A stretch of 64,000 bases of DNA from Thiosocius teredinicola. Its GTDB lineage: Bacteria; Pseudomonadota; Gammaproteobacteria; Chromatiales; Chromatiaceae. Shown here in pieces: positions 16,129 to 24,474 of the stretch. The stretch covers positions 915,001-979,000 of the forward strand of contig NZ_CP019936.1 of assembly GCF_002009425.1 (NCBI RefSeq). The letters are read 5' to 3'. The notes beneath the pieces were generated by a model. The model was not told where the DNA came from and searched no databases. It saw only the letters and a program-made list of their open reading frames with translations. Numbering within the stretch: position 1 is the first letter of the stretch; each line of letters begins with the position of its first letter. The translations under genes were made by a program, and so were the position numbers.

Positions 16129-16260
16129 GCCTAACAAGGCGTTCAAGCCGCTCGCTATGCTCGCTCGGACGCCCAGCACTCCGCACCGTGTTGCGCATGG
16201 CTTCGCCATTGTTGCGCAAACGGCGCTCCGTGCTGAACGCCGCTTAACTGGGCGTTAGCT
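16129..16260 (+). repeat. attC 31, class P hybrid
   Basis: R'' GCCTAAC, R' GTTAGCT, 132 bp. Left arm CCCAGCAC, right arm GTGCTGAACG. Confidence 0.95.
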
Positions 16261-16266
16261 ATAAGA

Positions 16267-16818
16267 ATGCATGCCTTACTATTGGTGGTAATGCTGATGA
16301 TTCCTGGGGCCGCCCTCGCGAATGGCGGAGGGCCTTTGCTGCTTTATTGGAACTTCTTCGCCTTTGTGTTTGGCAGTGTTCTTATCGTACTGATTGAAGC
16401 CTATGTTTATGGATCGAAAGGCGAGATATCCAAAATGAATGCGCTCAAAGATTCGTTCATTGCAAACGTTTGGTCCACGGTACTCATAGGTATTGGTGTT
16501 CCCCTGGTAGTGGCGGCAATCACCGGTATTCTTAGCGAAGCGCTGCCTTCGCAGCAAGGCTACTATTTGGCTATCGGAACCTGGTTGTTCGAAAGGGTGC
16601 AGTATCCAGAATGGTCTGTAGCTTTCATGTGCTTTTGGCTGGTCGTGTCGTACCTCCTTACGATTCAGTTGGAGCACTACGTCTTGTACAAGCGCTGGGT
16701 AAAACGAGGAGAAATTGCTGCGGTTTCGGCCAAGCAGTTGTGCTGAGTCAGCAATAGCGCAACATATTCTCTGTTGTTGGTTGCGCTATCGCTAGTGCTT
16801 TGGTTATCGCATACATGA
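16267..16818 (+). pseudogene. Paralogue of 12984 interrupted by an in-frame TGA
   Basis: The frame matches the 183-aa protein at 12984 from MHALLLVV to the C-terminus. At 16744-16746 a TGA replaces the TGG for Trp160, so the annotatable product stops at 159 aa. The frame continues without further damage (VSNSATYSLLLVALSLVLWL) to TGA 16816-16818. The loss removes exactly the last membrane helix. It could be a recent pseudogene, a truncated functional form, or a UGA readthrough case. Confidence 0.85.
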
Positions 16819-16825
16819 CCGAAAT

Positions 16826-16956
16826 AGCTAACAAGTCGTTCAAGCCGCTCGCTATGCTCGCTCGGACGCTTTGCACTCCGCACCTGCTGCGCATGCCTTC
16901 GGCATTGTTGCGCGGCGAGTGCTCCGCGCAAAGCGCCGCTTAACTGGGCGTTAGGC
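16826..16956 (+). repeat. attC 32, class T
   Basis: R'' AGCTAAC, R' GTTAGGC, 131 bp. Confidence 0.95.
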
Positions 16957-16964
16957 GTAAAAGT

Positions 16965-17219
16965 ATGGGTATGTTCAAGCGATCATCTCCACATTCTCCT
17001 CAAGCGCGACTGATGGCGGAGTTGCCGGCAAATCGATACTCCATTGCAGGTGCTAACGGCCGCGCTCCAATCGTCGGTGACATTCTGGAGCTTGATCAAG
17101 GTTTCACTTCAGAAGATGGTTTGACGATGGTGCTGGCGTACTGTCGCGGCAGAAATGAGTCATTCATTTACAGCGCTGAAGTCTATGAGTCGGAACTTGG
17201 GCCTCCAATTGAATCGTAG
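16965..17219 (+). CDS. Hypothetical small protein, paralogue of 14256-14510
   Basis: An 84-aa protein differing at a handful of positions from 14256-14510 (for example N for S in the AGANGRAPIVGD block). It shares the 70-nt region after the stop, but the attC that follows is class K instead of class P variant. The second frame ATG-AAT-GTT-TTC (17227) through the attC is preserved. Confidence 0.75.
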   Translation: MGMFKRSSPHSPQARLMAELPANRYSIAGANGRAPIVGDILELDQGFTSEDGLTMVLAYCRGRNESFIYSAEVYESELGPPIES

Positions 17220-17288
17220 CTCCGCAATGAATGTTTTCGCGAACATGGTGTTGAGAACCGGTTGGCAGGAAAAAGGTTGTGTGGCAAC

Positions 17289-17420
17289 GCCTAACAAGGC
17301 GTTCAAGCCGCTCGCTAGGCTCGCTCGGACGTTTGGTACTCCGCGCCTTGTTGCGCATGGCTCCGCCATACTTGCGCAAAAGGCGCTCCGCACCAAACGC
17401 CGCTTAACTGGGCGTTAGGT
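17289..17420 (+). repeat. attC 33, class K
   Basis: R'' GCCTAAC, R' GTTAGGT, 132 bp. Confidence 0.95.
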
Positions 17421-17550
17421 GCAGAAGAAAATTGTGTTTCTAGCAATTGCGGCAGTTGCGGAAACTACGGCGCTCTCGGCCGAGCGCAGCGGCGGAATTT
17501 CCGGTGCAGTGCTAGTCTTCATCGAAGCGCGCCGCTCGATAGCGGAATGA
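17419..17550 (+). CDS. Family C cassette, 43-codon reading frame, copy 1
   Basis: GTG 17419 overlaps R'. The product begins VQKKIVFLAIAAVAETTALS, which looks like a signal peptide, followed by AERSGGISGAVLVFIEARRS and ends IAE. Copies at 25070 and 41217 keep the 43-codon length with few substitutions. The hydrophobic start and exact length favour a real exported micropeptide, but a ribosome-binding site is absent unless the attC supplies it. Confidence 0.4.
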   Translation: MQKKIVFLAIAAVAETTALSAERSGGISGAVLVFIEARRSIAE

Positions 17551-17729
17551 GATCGATGCAGTATTCAAATGGGGGTTCGCGAAGCCATGTTCGCGGTACG
17601 GAAGTGAATCATGGAGTGAAGGTCAGTGCGAGGAAGCGCCCGAAAAAGGCAGTGTGCGAACTTGGTAGGGGTGCCATTTGATGAGTGCAGAGGCTATTTC
17701 ATCGCCCATGGTAACGAACTCCGTTGTGC
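17551..17729 (+). other. Family C cassette, gene-free body, copy 1
   Basis: A 179-nt segment without a supported gene. It contains the short hairpin GGGGTTCGCGAAGCC, GGAGTGAAGGTCAGTGCGAG and GGTGCCATTTGATGAGTGCA. It ends AACGAACTCCGTTGTGCA before R''. The distance from the family C stop to R'' is the same in all three copies. Confidence 0.6.
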
Positions 17730-17861
17730 ACCTAACAAGTCGTTCAAGCCGTTCGCTGCGCTCACTCGGACGCCCAGTACTCCGCACCGTGTTGCGCATG
17801 GCTTCGCCATTGTCGCGCAAACGGCGCTCCGCGCTGGCCGCCGCTTAACTGGACGTTATGC
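17730..17861 (+). repeat. attC 34, class P
   Basis: R'' ACCTAAC, R' GTTATGC, 132 bp. Right arm has TGGACG instead of TGGGCG. Confidence 0.95.
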
Positions 17862-17879
17862 ATAGAAAGAGAATGTGCT

Positions 17880-18233
17880 ATGGAAACCTGTGCTTGCTGT
17901 GGTTATGCCACAATCGATCAGAAGGGGAACTACGAAATTTGCCCAATATGTTATTGGGAGAATGATCCGGTTCAAGAAGCTGATCCTTGGTTCCAAGGTG
18001 GGGCAAACACGCCTTCATTGTTTGAAGCACAGAGCAACTTTAAGGCCTTTGGCGCCATGGAAAAACGGTTTGTCTCAGATACAAGGCCGCCTAGCTCCGC
18101 CGATAGGAAGAATCCCAAGTGGCGAGAGCTTGTCGAGAAAGACAGAGAATTTTGCACAACTCCCGTTGAAATAGAGAGAGCGCGCCGAACTGAAAGGTCC
18201 AGCTCATACAACTACTGGGAACGGAATGCATAA
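17880..18233 (+). CDS. CPCC-type cysteine-rich protein
   Basis: A 117-aa protein. The N-terminus has C-A-C-C-G-Y (residues 4-9) and Y-E-I-C-P-I-C-Y-W-E-N-D (18-29), the knuckle pairs and CYWENDP signature of the cysteine-rich CPCC family, a putative zinc ribbon. The rest is polar and charged, ending SSSYNYWERNA. No enzymatic role is known to me. Stop in R''. Confidence 0.85.
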   Translation: METCACCGYATIDQKGNYEICPICYWENDPVQEADPWFQGGANTPSLFEAQSNFKAFGAMEKRFVSDTRPPSSADRKNPKWRELVEKDREFCTTPVEIERARRTERSSSYNYWERNA

Positions 18234-18359
18234 CAAGTCGTTCAAGCCGCTCGCTATGCTCGCTCGGACGCCCAGCACTCCGCACCTTATTGCGCGTGGC
18301 TTCGCCATTTTCGCGCAAACGGTGCTCCATACTGAGCGCCGCTTAACTGGGCGTTAGGC
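18228..18359 (+). repeat. attC 35, class P hybrid
   Basis: R'' GCATAAC, R' GTTAGGC, 132 bp. Left arm CCCAGCAC, right arm ATACTGAG. Confidence 0.95.
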
Positions 18360-18370
18360 GAGAGCAAGCC

Positions 18371-18874
18371 ATGCGACTAGCAATTTTCGCAGTGTTTTCC
18401 TTTCTCACTGGTTGTGCACCAGTGGTGCGCGATTACTATCTCCCCGTCGAAGCAGCCGTTCGTAAAGAAGATTATTATTGCGGGTGGGTGCCTTATGGCG
18501 GGTATTCAAAAGAGGTAAGCTCCGGTGCTCGTATTACCCTTTATCTTGCTCCCGAGAAAACACGCCTGAATGTCGGAATCGGCTTAGTCTTATCTGGCCC
18601 GCCATTCGCCACTCTTGAAGGCGATACGATATTACTCGAAGTATACGATTCGTCTGGCGCTGAGAAGCGATCAAAGCAATTGAAGTTGGGTGAGCCTCAA
18701 TAATTGATTGAGGGTTACGCGCACTCTGGTGTCTCGCTGCAGCTTGAAGGCAACTTTTCTCGCCGCATTCTTGTGTCACTCCATGGCCTTAAAATTGGCG
18801 AAAAAGAGATAACTTTGGAGCGAATACAATTCGAGCGTGTGAGTACGAAAGGGTTCATGGCTTGCGTTCAATAA
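18371..18874 (+). pseudogene. Lipoprotein gene split by an in-frame TAA
   Basis: ATG 18371 starts a lipoprotein signal peptide with lipobox FLTGC (Cys 15) and GCAPVVRDYYLPVEA, the same start type as the lipoprotein at 23839. TAA 18701-18703 ends a 110-aa product. The same frame then continues for another 56 codons (LIEGYAHSGVSLQLEGNFSR ...) to TAA 18872-18874, just before the attC. The continuation looks like coding sequence, so the TAA is probably a nonsense mutation in a 167-codon gene. Confidence 0.75.
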
Positions 18875-18877
18875 AGC

Positions 18878-19012
18878 GCCTAACAAGTCGTTCAAGCCGT
18901 TCGCCTGCGGCTCACTCGGACATTCAGCACTCCGCACCTACTCGGGCATGGCTTCGCCAATATTGCCCGAGCAGGCGCTCCATGCTGAATGCCGCTTAAC
19001 TGGGCGTTAGAT
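18878..19012 (+). repeat. attC 36, class A
   Basis: R'' GCCTAAC, R' GTTAGAT, 135 bp, long left arm CGCCTGCGGCTCAC. Confidence 0.95.
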
Positions 19013-19418
19013 GATAAAGAACCGCGTTTACATAATCTTTGAAGTGATCATTGGATTCTTTCCCATACTGATGTTTTTGGTATGGGGTTCCATTGTGTGG
19101 CCGGGAACCGTCGCGATGGTGATTGGGGGAACTGCCGGAATGTTCGAAACGGCGGTAGCGCTCGGTGTGCCTCTGGGAGTGCTAGGTGCTGTTGGCGTTC
19201 TTATACTGACGGTTGAGGTTTCGTACGAAGATGGCGAACCATATCGTTACCCAAGAACTACGCTACTGTTCGTATTATTCGGTATAGCAGCCGCAGTTTT
19301 GGCGGGTTCAGCTCTATTCTTCGATGGCGGCTGGTATTCGTTGGTCGTTGTCGTGCCGCTGATGATCACGGCTCAATTGCTATGGCTAGGGAGAAAGAAG
19401 CTGTGGAGCAGCATCTAA
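19011..19418 (+). CDS. Four-helix membrane protein
   Basis: A 135-aa protein with membrane segments at about residues 8-26, 30-45, 50-66, 82-100 and 105-122, the second being weak. The ATG overlaps R' (GTTAGATG) and the stop lies in the next R'', so the gene occupies the entire cassette with no leader. Family unknown. Confidence 0.75.
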   Translation: MIKNRVYIIFEVIIGFFPILMFLVWGSIVWPGTVAMVIGGTAGMFETAVALGVPLGVLGAVGVLILTVEVSYEDGEPYRYPRTTLLFVLFGIAAAVLAGSALFFDGGWYSLVVVVPLMITAQLLWLGRKKLWSSI

Positions 19419-19547
19419 CAAGTCGTTCAAGCCGTTCGCCTGCGGCTCACTCGGACATTCAGCACTCCGCACCTGCTCGGGTATGGCTTCGCCATTGTTC
19501 CCCGAGCAAGCGCTCCGTGCTGAATGCCGCTTAACTGGGCGTTAGGC
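19413..19547 (+). repeat. attC 37, class A
   Basis: R'' ATCTAAC, R' GTTAGGC, 135 bp. Confidence 0.95.
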
Positions 19548-19563
19548 GAGCAAAAGGAAGCAT

Positions 19564-19944
19564 ATGAAAAGGAGTTGGCTCGAATATCTATGGACGAACC
19601 ATGGTCGAGTATCGAGAAAATCGTTTGCGGCATTTCAATTGGTTTTCTTGCCGCTGTGGTTTGGAGCAATCTGGTCCGCAATAGTGGTCTTTGAAGGTAA
19701 GCCGCCGGTAAAAATGGTGGCCTTAGCAGCATTGGTGCTGGTTCCATTGTTCTTCGCGAACATCAATATCTGGGTCAAACGGCTGCACGACCGAAATTAT
19801 TCGGGGCTGGCGCTGCTTTCAAGCATAATTCCAGTCGCCGGAATATTGTGGTTGGTGATCCAAGGTTTCGTCTTACGAGGCCAGGGGAGCGGTAATCGGT
19901 TTGGTGCACCAGGTTCCGGAGAAGGGTATGCGCCTAACAAGTAG
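19564..19944 (+). CDS. DUF805-family membrane protein, copy 1
   Basis: A 126-aa protein. It has G-R-V-S-R-K-S-F-A near residue 14, three or four helices (about 22-42, 50-68, 84-106), and the family hallmarks V-K-R-L-H-D-R-N-Y-S-G (72-82) and G-x-G-x-G-N-R-F-G-A-P near the end. These match DUF805 inner-membrane proteins of unknown function. The frame passes R'' and stops at a TAG created by an A in CAAGTAGTTC of the attC. The copy at 56554 is nearly identical and has the same TAG. Confidence 0.9.
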   Translation: MKRSWLEYLWTNHGRVSRKSFAAFQLVFLPLWFGAIWSAIVVFEGKPPVKMVALAALVLVPLFFANINIWVKRLHDRNYSGLALLSSIIPVAGILWLVIQGFVLRGQGSGNRFGAPGSGEGYAPNK

Positions 19945-20064
19945 TTCAAGCCGCTCGCTTACGCTCGCTCGGACGTTTGGTGCTCCGCACCTTTTTGCGC
20001 ATGGCTTCGCCATTGTTGCGCAAAAGGCGCTCCGTACCAAACGCCGCTTAACTGGGCGTTAGAT
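19932..20064 (+). repeat. attC 38, class K
   Basis: R'' GCCTAAC, R' GTTAGAT, 133 bp. Position 12 reads AAGTAGTTC rather than AAGTCGTTC, providing the stop of the DUF805 gene. Confidence 0.95.
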
Positions 20065-20289
20065 GCGCGCAAAAGAAAATGAAAGTTGGCGAGCGTGAAG
20101 GAATAAAAGTCCTGCTGTGCAAAGTACAGGTTTCGTGGTCCCGCAGTAGCGGCTAAAGTGAGTTTTTCGAGGCCGCTTTCTTCGGTGGTCGGCGATTATT
20201 CGCGGTACGTGGTGGCGGTGGTGCTTGATGGCCCGTGGCCCATAATTGGCGAGCAATCGGGCGTATGGAGATATGGAGGTTGTTTCACT

Positions 20290-20556
20290 GTGCTACTAGG
20301 AAAGTCAGTGCAGTTCGTTACGCACGGTAATTTCGAGGCCGTGCCCAATGGCAGGGAAGCGCGCACTCGGTTTGCTCCGTGCATTACCCCTTTTTTGGCC
20401 TCCGAGTTAACGCATTTCAAAAAGCATCTAACAAGTCGGTCAAGCCGCTCGCTTACGCTCACTCGGACGTTTGGTACTCCGCACCGTTTTGCGCATGGCT
20501 TCGCCATGTTTGCGCAAAAGGCGCTCCGCACCAAACGCCGCTTACCTGGGCGTTAG
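20290..20556 (+). CDS. Family A cassette, copy 4: 88-codon GTG reading frame
   Basis: GTG 20290 follows ATATGGAGG. In this copy the codon 18 nt upstream is TAT, so the frame is open further upstream to about 20158 (SDYSRYVV-like GDYSRYVVAVVLDGPW). The frame reads VLLGKSVQFVTHGNF, then a centre rich in arginine, then FLASELTHFKKH, and ends at the TAG of R'. Cassette body 20059-20432. Confidence 0.5.
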   Translation: MLLGKSVQFVTHGNFEAVPNGREARTRFAPCITPFLASELTHFKKHLTSRSSRSLTLTRTFGTPHRFAHGFAMFAQKALRTKRRLPGR

Positions 20557-20558
20557 GC
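20426..20558 (+). repeat. attC 39, class K
   Basis: R'' ATCTAAC, R' GTTAGGC, 133 bp. Confidence 0.95.
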
Positions 20559-20563
20559 AAAAA

Positions 20564-20989
20564 ATGGCACCATATAGTTACTCAGTTTCCCTCAGAATCT
20601 TCCATCCAACAATCGATCCGGAGGAAATTACAAAGGCGCTTTCGCTCGCCCCAGTTCGCACTTGTAAAGTGGGGATGCCGCGCGAAACTCCGAAGGGTAC
20701 TCGGCTTGAAGGTGAGTATAGAGAAAGCTATTGGTACACAAAGCTAGTGCCAGAAGGAGAGCGATATTCGGGTGATGATCTGCTCGAGGATTTTCTGTCC
20801 GAAACCCTGGCAACAATCAGGCAGTATTCCGAATTCTTCTCGAAAATTCAGCGTGAAAGCGGTTATATACAGCTATTCATTGGTACGTTCGGCGCGAGAA
20901 ACTACGTGATTGAATTATCACCTAAAATGCAAGCTGAGTTCGGCAGTCTCGGTGTGGCGCTGTGTTTCGATGTCTATCCTGGCGAGTAG
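20564..20989 (+). CDS. DUF4279-like protein
   Basis: A 141-aa soluble protein. It opens MAPYSYSVSLRIFHPTIDPE, followed by EITKALSLAPVRTCKVG and RLEGEYRESYWYTKL, then an alpha/beta C-terminal half (IQLFIGTFGARNYVIELSP). The strand-then-helix N-terminus with H-P-x-x-D-P-x-x-I-T and the later Y-R-E-S-Y-W match DUF4279 as I know it. Proteins of this group are uncharacterised and common in accessory islands. ATG 20564 is 6 nt after the attC. Confidence 0.85.
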   Translation: MAPYSYSVSLRIFHPTIDPEEITKALSLAPVRTCKVGMPRETPKGTRLEGEYRESYWYTKLVPEGERYSGDDLLEDFLSETLATIRQYSEFFSKIQRESGYIQLFIGTFGARNYVIELSPKMQAEFGSLGVALCFDVYPGE

Positions 20990-21016
20990 TGCAGTGGGTT
21001 TGGAATTCAGCAGATT

Positions 21017-21148
21017 GCCTAACAAGTCGTTCAAGCCGTTCGCTACGCTCACTCGGACGTCCAGTACTCCGCACCGTGTTGCGCATGGCTGCGCCATTGT
21101 TGCGCAAACGGCGCTCCGCACTGGCCGCCGCTTAACTGGGCGTTATGC
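21017..21148 (+). repeat. attC 40, class P
   Basis: R'' GCCTAAC, R' GTTATGC, 132 bp. Arms GTCCAGTAC and GCACTGGCC. Confidence 0.95.
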
Positions 21149-21164
21149 ATAAAAGGAAGAATTA

Positions 21165-21653
21165 GTGGAACTTGAGCAAGCCATAATTGCCGGGAGCTTC
21201 GGCGTAATCGTAGCAATCGTCACGTGGCTCCTTGCTGGGCTAAGGGAGCTCAATGTTCGGAAGATTGAACAGAAGAAGGTGCGTGTTGAGAAACTTGAGC
21301 AATTGTATGCTCAAACCATCTCTCTTCTCGAAATGGCGATTAGGATTACGCGGGGAACCCCTGAGTCTGGCGATCTAGAAAGGAAACTCTCTGAAAATAA
21401 TGGGTATTTGAAGCTCTTAGCTAGCGATCGCGTCAATAACCAAGTCGAAGAAATATCCGTTCTGCTTTTTCGGTGGTCAACACTGCATGTGAAGGGAGCT
21501 CCAAAGGAAATGGGAGGGAATATGCTCGCAATCTCTAGCCAAGATTCAAAGTACCAGAAGGAGGCAGAGGAACTGTTTCCGAAGGTCAACGAATCGATAG
21601 TAATGCTAATTCAACTAATGAAGGAGCATCTATCGGCGGTAGAAAATGCATAA
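21165..21653 (+). CDS. Membrane-anchored coiled-coil protein
   Basis: A 162-aa protein from GTG 21165, with an AAGGAAG ribosome-binding site upstream. One membrane helix at about residues 5-25, then a long charged helix (LNVRKIEQKKVRVEKLEQLY) and further helices to the end. This is typical of cytoplasmic coiled-coil domains anchored by one N-terminal span. Family unknown. Stop in R''. Confidence 0.8.
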   Translation: MELEQAIIAGSFGVIVAIVTWLLAGLRELNVRKIEQKKVRVEKLEQLYAQTISLLEMAIRITRGTPESGDLERKLSENNGYLKLLASDRVNNQVEEISVLLFRWSTLHVKGAPKEMGGNMLAISSQDSKYQKEAEELFPKVNESIVMLIQLMKEHLSAVENA

Positions 21654-21779
21654 CAAGTCGTTCAAACCGTTCGCTACGCTCACTCGGACGTTTGGTACTC
21701 CGCGCCTTGTTGCGCATGGCTCCGCCATACTTGCGCAAAAGGCGCTCCGCACCAAACGCCGCTTAACTGGGCGTTAGAG
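21648..21779 (+). repeat. attC 41, class K
   Basis: R'' GCATAAC, R' GTTAGAG, 132 bp. Confidence 0.95.
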
Positions 21780-21789
21780 CAGAAAAGAA

Positions 21790-22095
21790 ATGGAATTACC
21801 AAACGAACTCACTCGAAGAAAGGGTGCCTCAGCGGCATTCACGTGGGCCATCAGTTGGAGATTTGCGCTGCTATCATTGGCGTTGGGCTGGCTCTTCGAT
21901 CAGATTCCTTTGGAGGATGTTTTCAACCTCATTGGTTTCTGGCCCACGGTAATCGTTCCGTTCATCCTAATGTTCCTGATGTATTGGCTTGTTGCACACT
22001 GGGTTCTACACAGCGGCTTTGGTAACGTGAAGATCGTGCTGTTAGATAGAGTGCAGTATCAGAAGATTGCGTCCACTTTGAACAATGATCGTTGA
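21790..22095 (+). CDS. Two-helix membrane protein
   Basis: A 101-aa protein. The amphipathic N-terminus (MELPNELTRRKGAS) precedes hydrophobic segments at about residues 19-36 and 46-72. The C-terminal domain is soluble (KIVLLDRVQYQKIASTL). Family unknown. Confidence 0.75.
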   Translation: MELPNELTRRKGASAAFTWAISWRFALLSLALGWLFDQIPLEDVFNLIGFWPTVIVPFILMFLMYWLVAHWVLHSGFGNVKIVLLDRVQYQKIASTLNNDR

Positions 22096-22097
22096 TG

Positions 22098-22230
22098 CTC
22101 TAACAAGTCGGTCAAGCCGCTCGCTACGCTCACTCGGACATTCGGCACTCCGCACTTGCTCGGGTATGCCTTCGGCATTGTTTCCCGAGCAGGCGCTCCA
22201 TGCCGAATGCCGCTTACCTGGGCGTTATGC
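22098..22230 (+). repeat. attC 42, class A
   Basis: R'' CTCTAAC, R' GTTATGC, 133 bp. Arms ATTCGGC and GCCGAAT. Confidence 0.95.
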
Positions 22231-22240
22231 GTAAAAAAGA

Positions 22241-22603
22241 ATGAAATCGCCCGAGCAGAAGCTGGAAGAGTGGCTGGCTGCTTATGGTTGGGAGCTCGAA
22301 TGGAAAGAGAAAGAAGAGCTAGAGTGGTGGGCTGATGAGATATGGAAATTGCGTTCCGTCTGGTCACCTATGGAAGCGGAGGCATACATCACGTTCCTGG
22401 TCGATCCCCAGTGGGAAGGAAGTCGAAAGAAGGGGCAAGGTGTTTGGGGCATGGGAGGTTGTCTCAATTACCCGAGGGAGCGTCGTGAAGCAGAATCACT
22501 GGCAACCATGTCGTACCACTCGCAGCCAAAATCTGAGTACGAAAAATTTCTTGAGAGTTTTGAAGTTGCGCGAAGTGCCTATGGAAAAAAATGGCTTGAT
22601 TAG
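22241..22603 (+). CDS. Tryptophan-rich acidic hypothetical protein
   Basis: A 120-aa soluble protein with ten tryptophans, mainly in residues 10-80 (EEWLAAYGWELEWKEKEELE). A middle segment MEAEAYITFLVDPQWEG looks strand-like. I do not recognise the family; the size, acidity and W content resemble small accessory immunity-like proteins, which is only an impression. Confidence 0.75.
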   Translation: MKSPEQKLEEWLAAYGWELEWKEKEELEWWADEIWKLRSVWSPMEAEAYITFLVDPQWEGSRKKGQGVWGMGGCLNYPRERREAESLATMSYHSQPKSEYEKFLESFEVARSAYGKKWLD

Positions 22604-22618
22604 GGTTGGTGAAGAAGC

Positions 22619-22751
22619 GCATAACAAGGCGTTCAAGCCGTTCGCTATGCTCACTCGGACATTCAGCACTCCGCACTTGCTCGGGCATGGCTTCGCCATT
22701 GTTCCCCGAGCAAGCACTCCGTGCTGAATGCCGCTTAACCTGGCGTTAGCC
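22619..22751 (+). repeat. attC 43, class A
   Basis: R'' GCATAAC, R' GTTAGCC, 133 bp. Confidence 0.95.
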
Positions 22752-22763
22752 TGAAGAACGGAC

Positions 22764-23138
22764 ATGAAGTATTTGGCGTTGATCGCAGCTTTGGCCTTAT
22801 CTGCCTGCGACAGTGGTACCGAATGGAGTGATCCGCCCTATGAGGTGGTGTGGATTGACGTCGAAAGCAACAGATCGCTCTTTTTCAGCCTTGGAGATGG
22901 TGGCCTACTTGGTCGGGTAGATCCTGAGATCATAGCGGTTGGGAGTAATGATAAGTACGTAGTTGCAAAACAACAAAGCCCAGGTGCAACAACAACTTTG
23001 TACTACTACATTGCAAAGTCCAATGATGGAGCGAAGCTTAATGGGCATGAGATTACCGAAGGGCCGTTTACGGTCGAGGAGTTTGAAGCATTGTCTCAAA
23101 AGCTAGGTTTGCCCGCGTTCTCTCGCCAGTTCCCCTAG
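22764..23138 (+). CDS. Small lipoprotein
   Basis: A 124-aa protein. Signal peptide MKYLALIAALALSAC has lipobox LSAC (Cys 15) followed by Asp 16, the classic inner-membrane retention residue. The mature domain is strand-rich with DEWSD-like start, DNRSLFFSLGDGG and a C-terminal EEFEALSQKLGLP helix. Function unknown. Confidence 0.8.
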   Translation: MKYLALIAALALSACDSGTEWSDPPYEVVWIDVESNRSLFFSLGDGGLLGRVDPEIIAVGSNDKYVVAKQQSPGATTTLYYYIAKSNDGAKLNGHEITEGPFTVEEFEALSQKLGLPAFSRQFP

Positions 23139-23140
23139 AA

Positions 23141-23273
23141 GGCTAACAAGTTGGTCAAGCCGTTCGCTACGCTCACTCGGACATTCAGCACTCCGCACTT
23201 GCTCGGGTATGGCTTCGCCATTTTTCCCCGAGCAAGCACTCCATGCTGAATGCCGCTTACCTGGGCGTTATAT
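23141..23273 (+). repeat. attC 44, class A
   Basis: R'' GGCTAAC, R' GTTATAT, 133 bp. Confidence 0.95.
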
Positions 23274-23309
23274 TTCAAAAGGCTAAGTGCCGATGATCCG
23301 GAGATTCAC

Positions 23310-23690
23310 ATGATCGGGCATGAGGGCAGCGAATATGGATTCGATCGGCTGTTTGATGCTGTTCAATTCTTCCCTGAAAAAGTACCAGCAATGGTCAGAG
23401 AAGATCCGGCGATACTTGAATGTCGAAGCTATGCCGGGGAAACGGTGCTGAACTGGTTCTCTATGGAAGGTAAGGAGGCAATTGTGGAACTGCTTCTGGC
23501 GTGTGGAGCACGCCCGGACAGTATCTCTCTCTCTTATGCGCTGGAACAGGGGCATATTGAAGTGGTTTCGTTGTTGATGGCTTCAGGCTGCGTGCCAGCA
23601 GAGTCTGACGTAATTCAAGATTTTCGCCGTGCAAGATTGCCGAGAAATAAGAAAGTGCTGTTGAAACGCATCTTCTATGGGTATGGCTAA
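23310..23690 (+). CDS. Ankyrin-repeat-like protein
   Basis: A 126-aa helical protein. It contains two to three ankyrin-type helix-turn-helix units: G-E-T-V-L-N-W-F-S-M-E-G-K-E-A-I-V-E-L-L-L-A-C-G-A (about 48-72) and SLSYALEQGHIEVVSLLMAS (78-97). Ankyrin repeats bind other proteins. ATG 23310 is chosen because CCGGAG lies 6 nt upstream; the frame is open back into the attC. Confidence 0.8.
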   Translation: MIGHEGSEYGFDRLFDAVQFFPEKVPAMVREDPAILECRSYAGETVLNWFSMEGKEAIVELLLACGARPDSISLSYALEQGHIEVVSLLMASGCVPAESDVIQDFRRARLPRNKKVLLKRIFYGYG

Positions 23691-23698
23691 AAATTGAA

Positions 23699-23830
23699 AT
23701 ATAACAAGTCGTTCAAGCCGCTCGCTATGCTCGCTCGGACGCCCAGCACTCCGCACCTTATTGCGCATGGCTTCGCCATTGTTGCGCAAACGGCGCTCCG
23801 TACTGGCCGCCGCTTAACTGGGCGTTAGGC
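23699..23830 (+). repeat. attC 45, class P
   Basis: R'' ATATAAC, R' GTTAGGC, 132 bp. Confidence 0.95.
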
Positions 23831-23838
23831 GCAAAACA

Positions 23839-24465
23839 ATGACCGCACCTCACATGCTGAGCCGAATCCCGCTATTTCTTTCGCTCTTCCTTTTGTTTGG
23901 TTGCGCACCCTACATCAATTCGTACTACCTACCGGAGTCTACTGAGGGTTACAGGAGTGGGCATTCGGTGCGCGCCTTTGATGAGCCGATATGGATTCTT
24001 GAGCGCGATGGTGCAACGTTCTACTTCTCTGCTGGCCGGGACGGCGCGGGCCACAGCATTTTTAAGCTCAATATTCAGCCACTTCGTTTGCCTGGAGAGA
24101 ACAGCTTTTCAGCCCAAAAGAGGCAGGAGGCCAGATTGGCGGTAAAACCGATTACCGTAGAATTTGCCAAGCTAAGAGAAGGTCCATTGGTAACCTCGGG
24201 TGTTACCGAAAAGAACGCCGGCAATGTTGAAGTCGTAAAGGGGCAGTATGGCACCAATAATCGCTCAGTCGTGAAGCCCTCAACCAATGAGATTCACTTG
24301 CTTGTCGATCACTTTCTGGAATTGAGTGCCTTCTTTCAGAATAGCGAGTCCGAGTTGTATGTTGTGGAATGGCCGTCAATGATCATCAATGGCAAGTTGG
24401 TTCAGGTTCCACCAGTTCAGTTTGCGTGGAAGAGCGGCGTACAGGTTCAGTTTGTTAATGGGTAG
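23839..24465 (+). CDS. Lipoprotein related to the 18.4-kb pseudogene
   Basis: A 208-aa protein. Its N-terminal signal peptide has lipobox LLFGC (Cys 28 counted from ATG 23839; ATG 23854 is an alternative start). The mature start CAPYINSYYLPESTEG matches CAPVVRDYYLPVEA of 18371. The domain is strand-rich with a late EWPSMIINGKLVQVPPVQF block. The shared start and similar overall layout suggest a common lipoprotein family, otherwise unknown. Confidence 0.8.
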   Translation: MTAPHMLSRIPLFLSLFLLFGCAPYINSYYLPESTEGYRSGHSVRAFDEPIWILERDGATFYFSAGRDGAGHSIFKLNIQPLRLPGENSFSAQKRQEARLAVKPITVEFAKLREGPLVTSGVTEKNAGNVEVVKGQYGTNNRSVVKPSTNEIHLLVDHFLELSAFFQNSESELYVVEWPSMIINGKLVQVPPVQFAWKSGVQVQFVNG

Positions 24466-24474
24466 AAAGAATTC

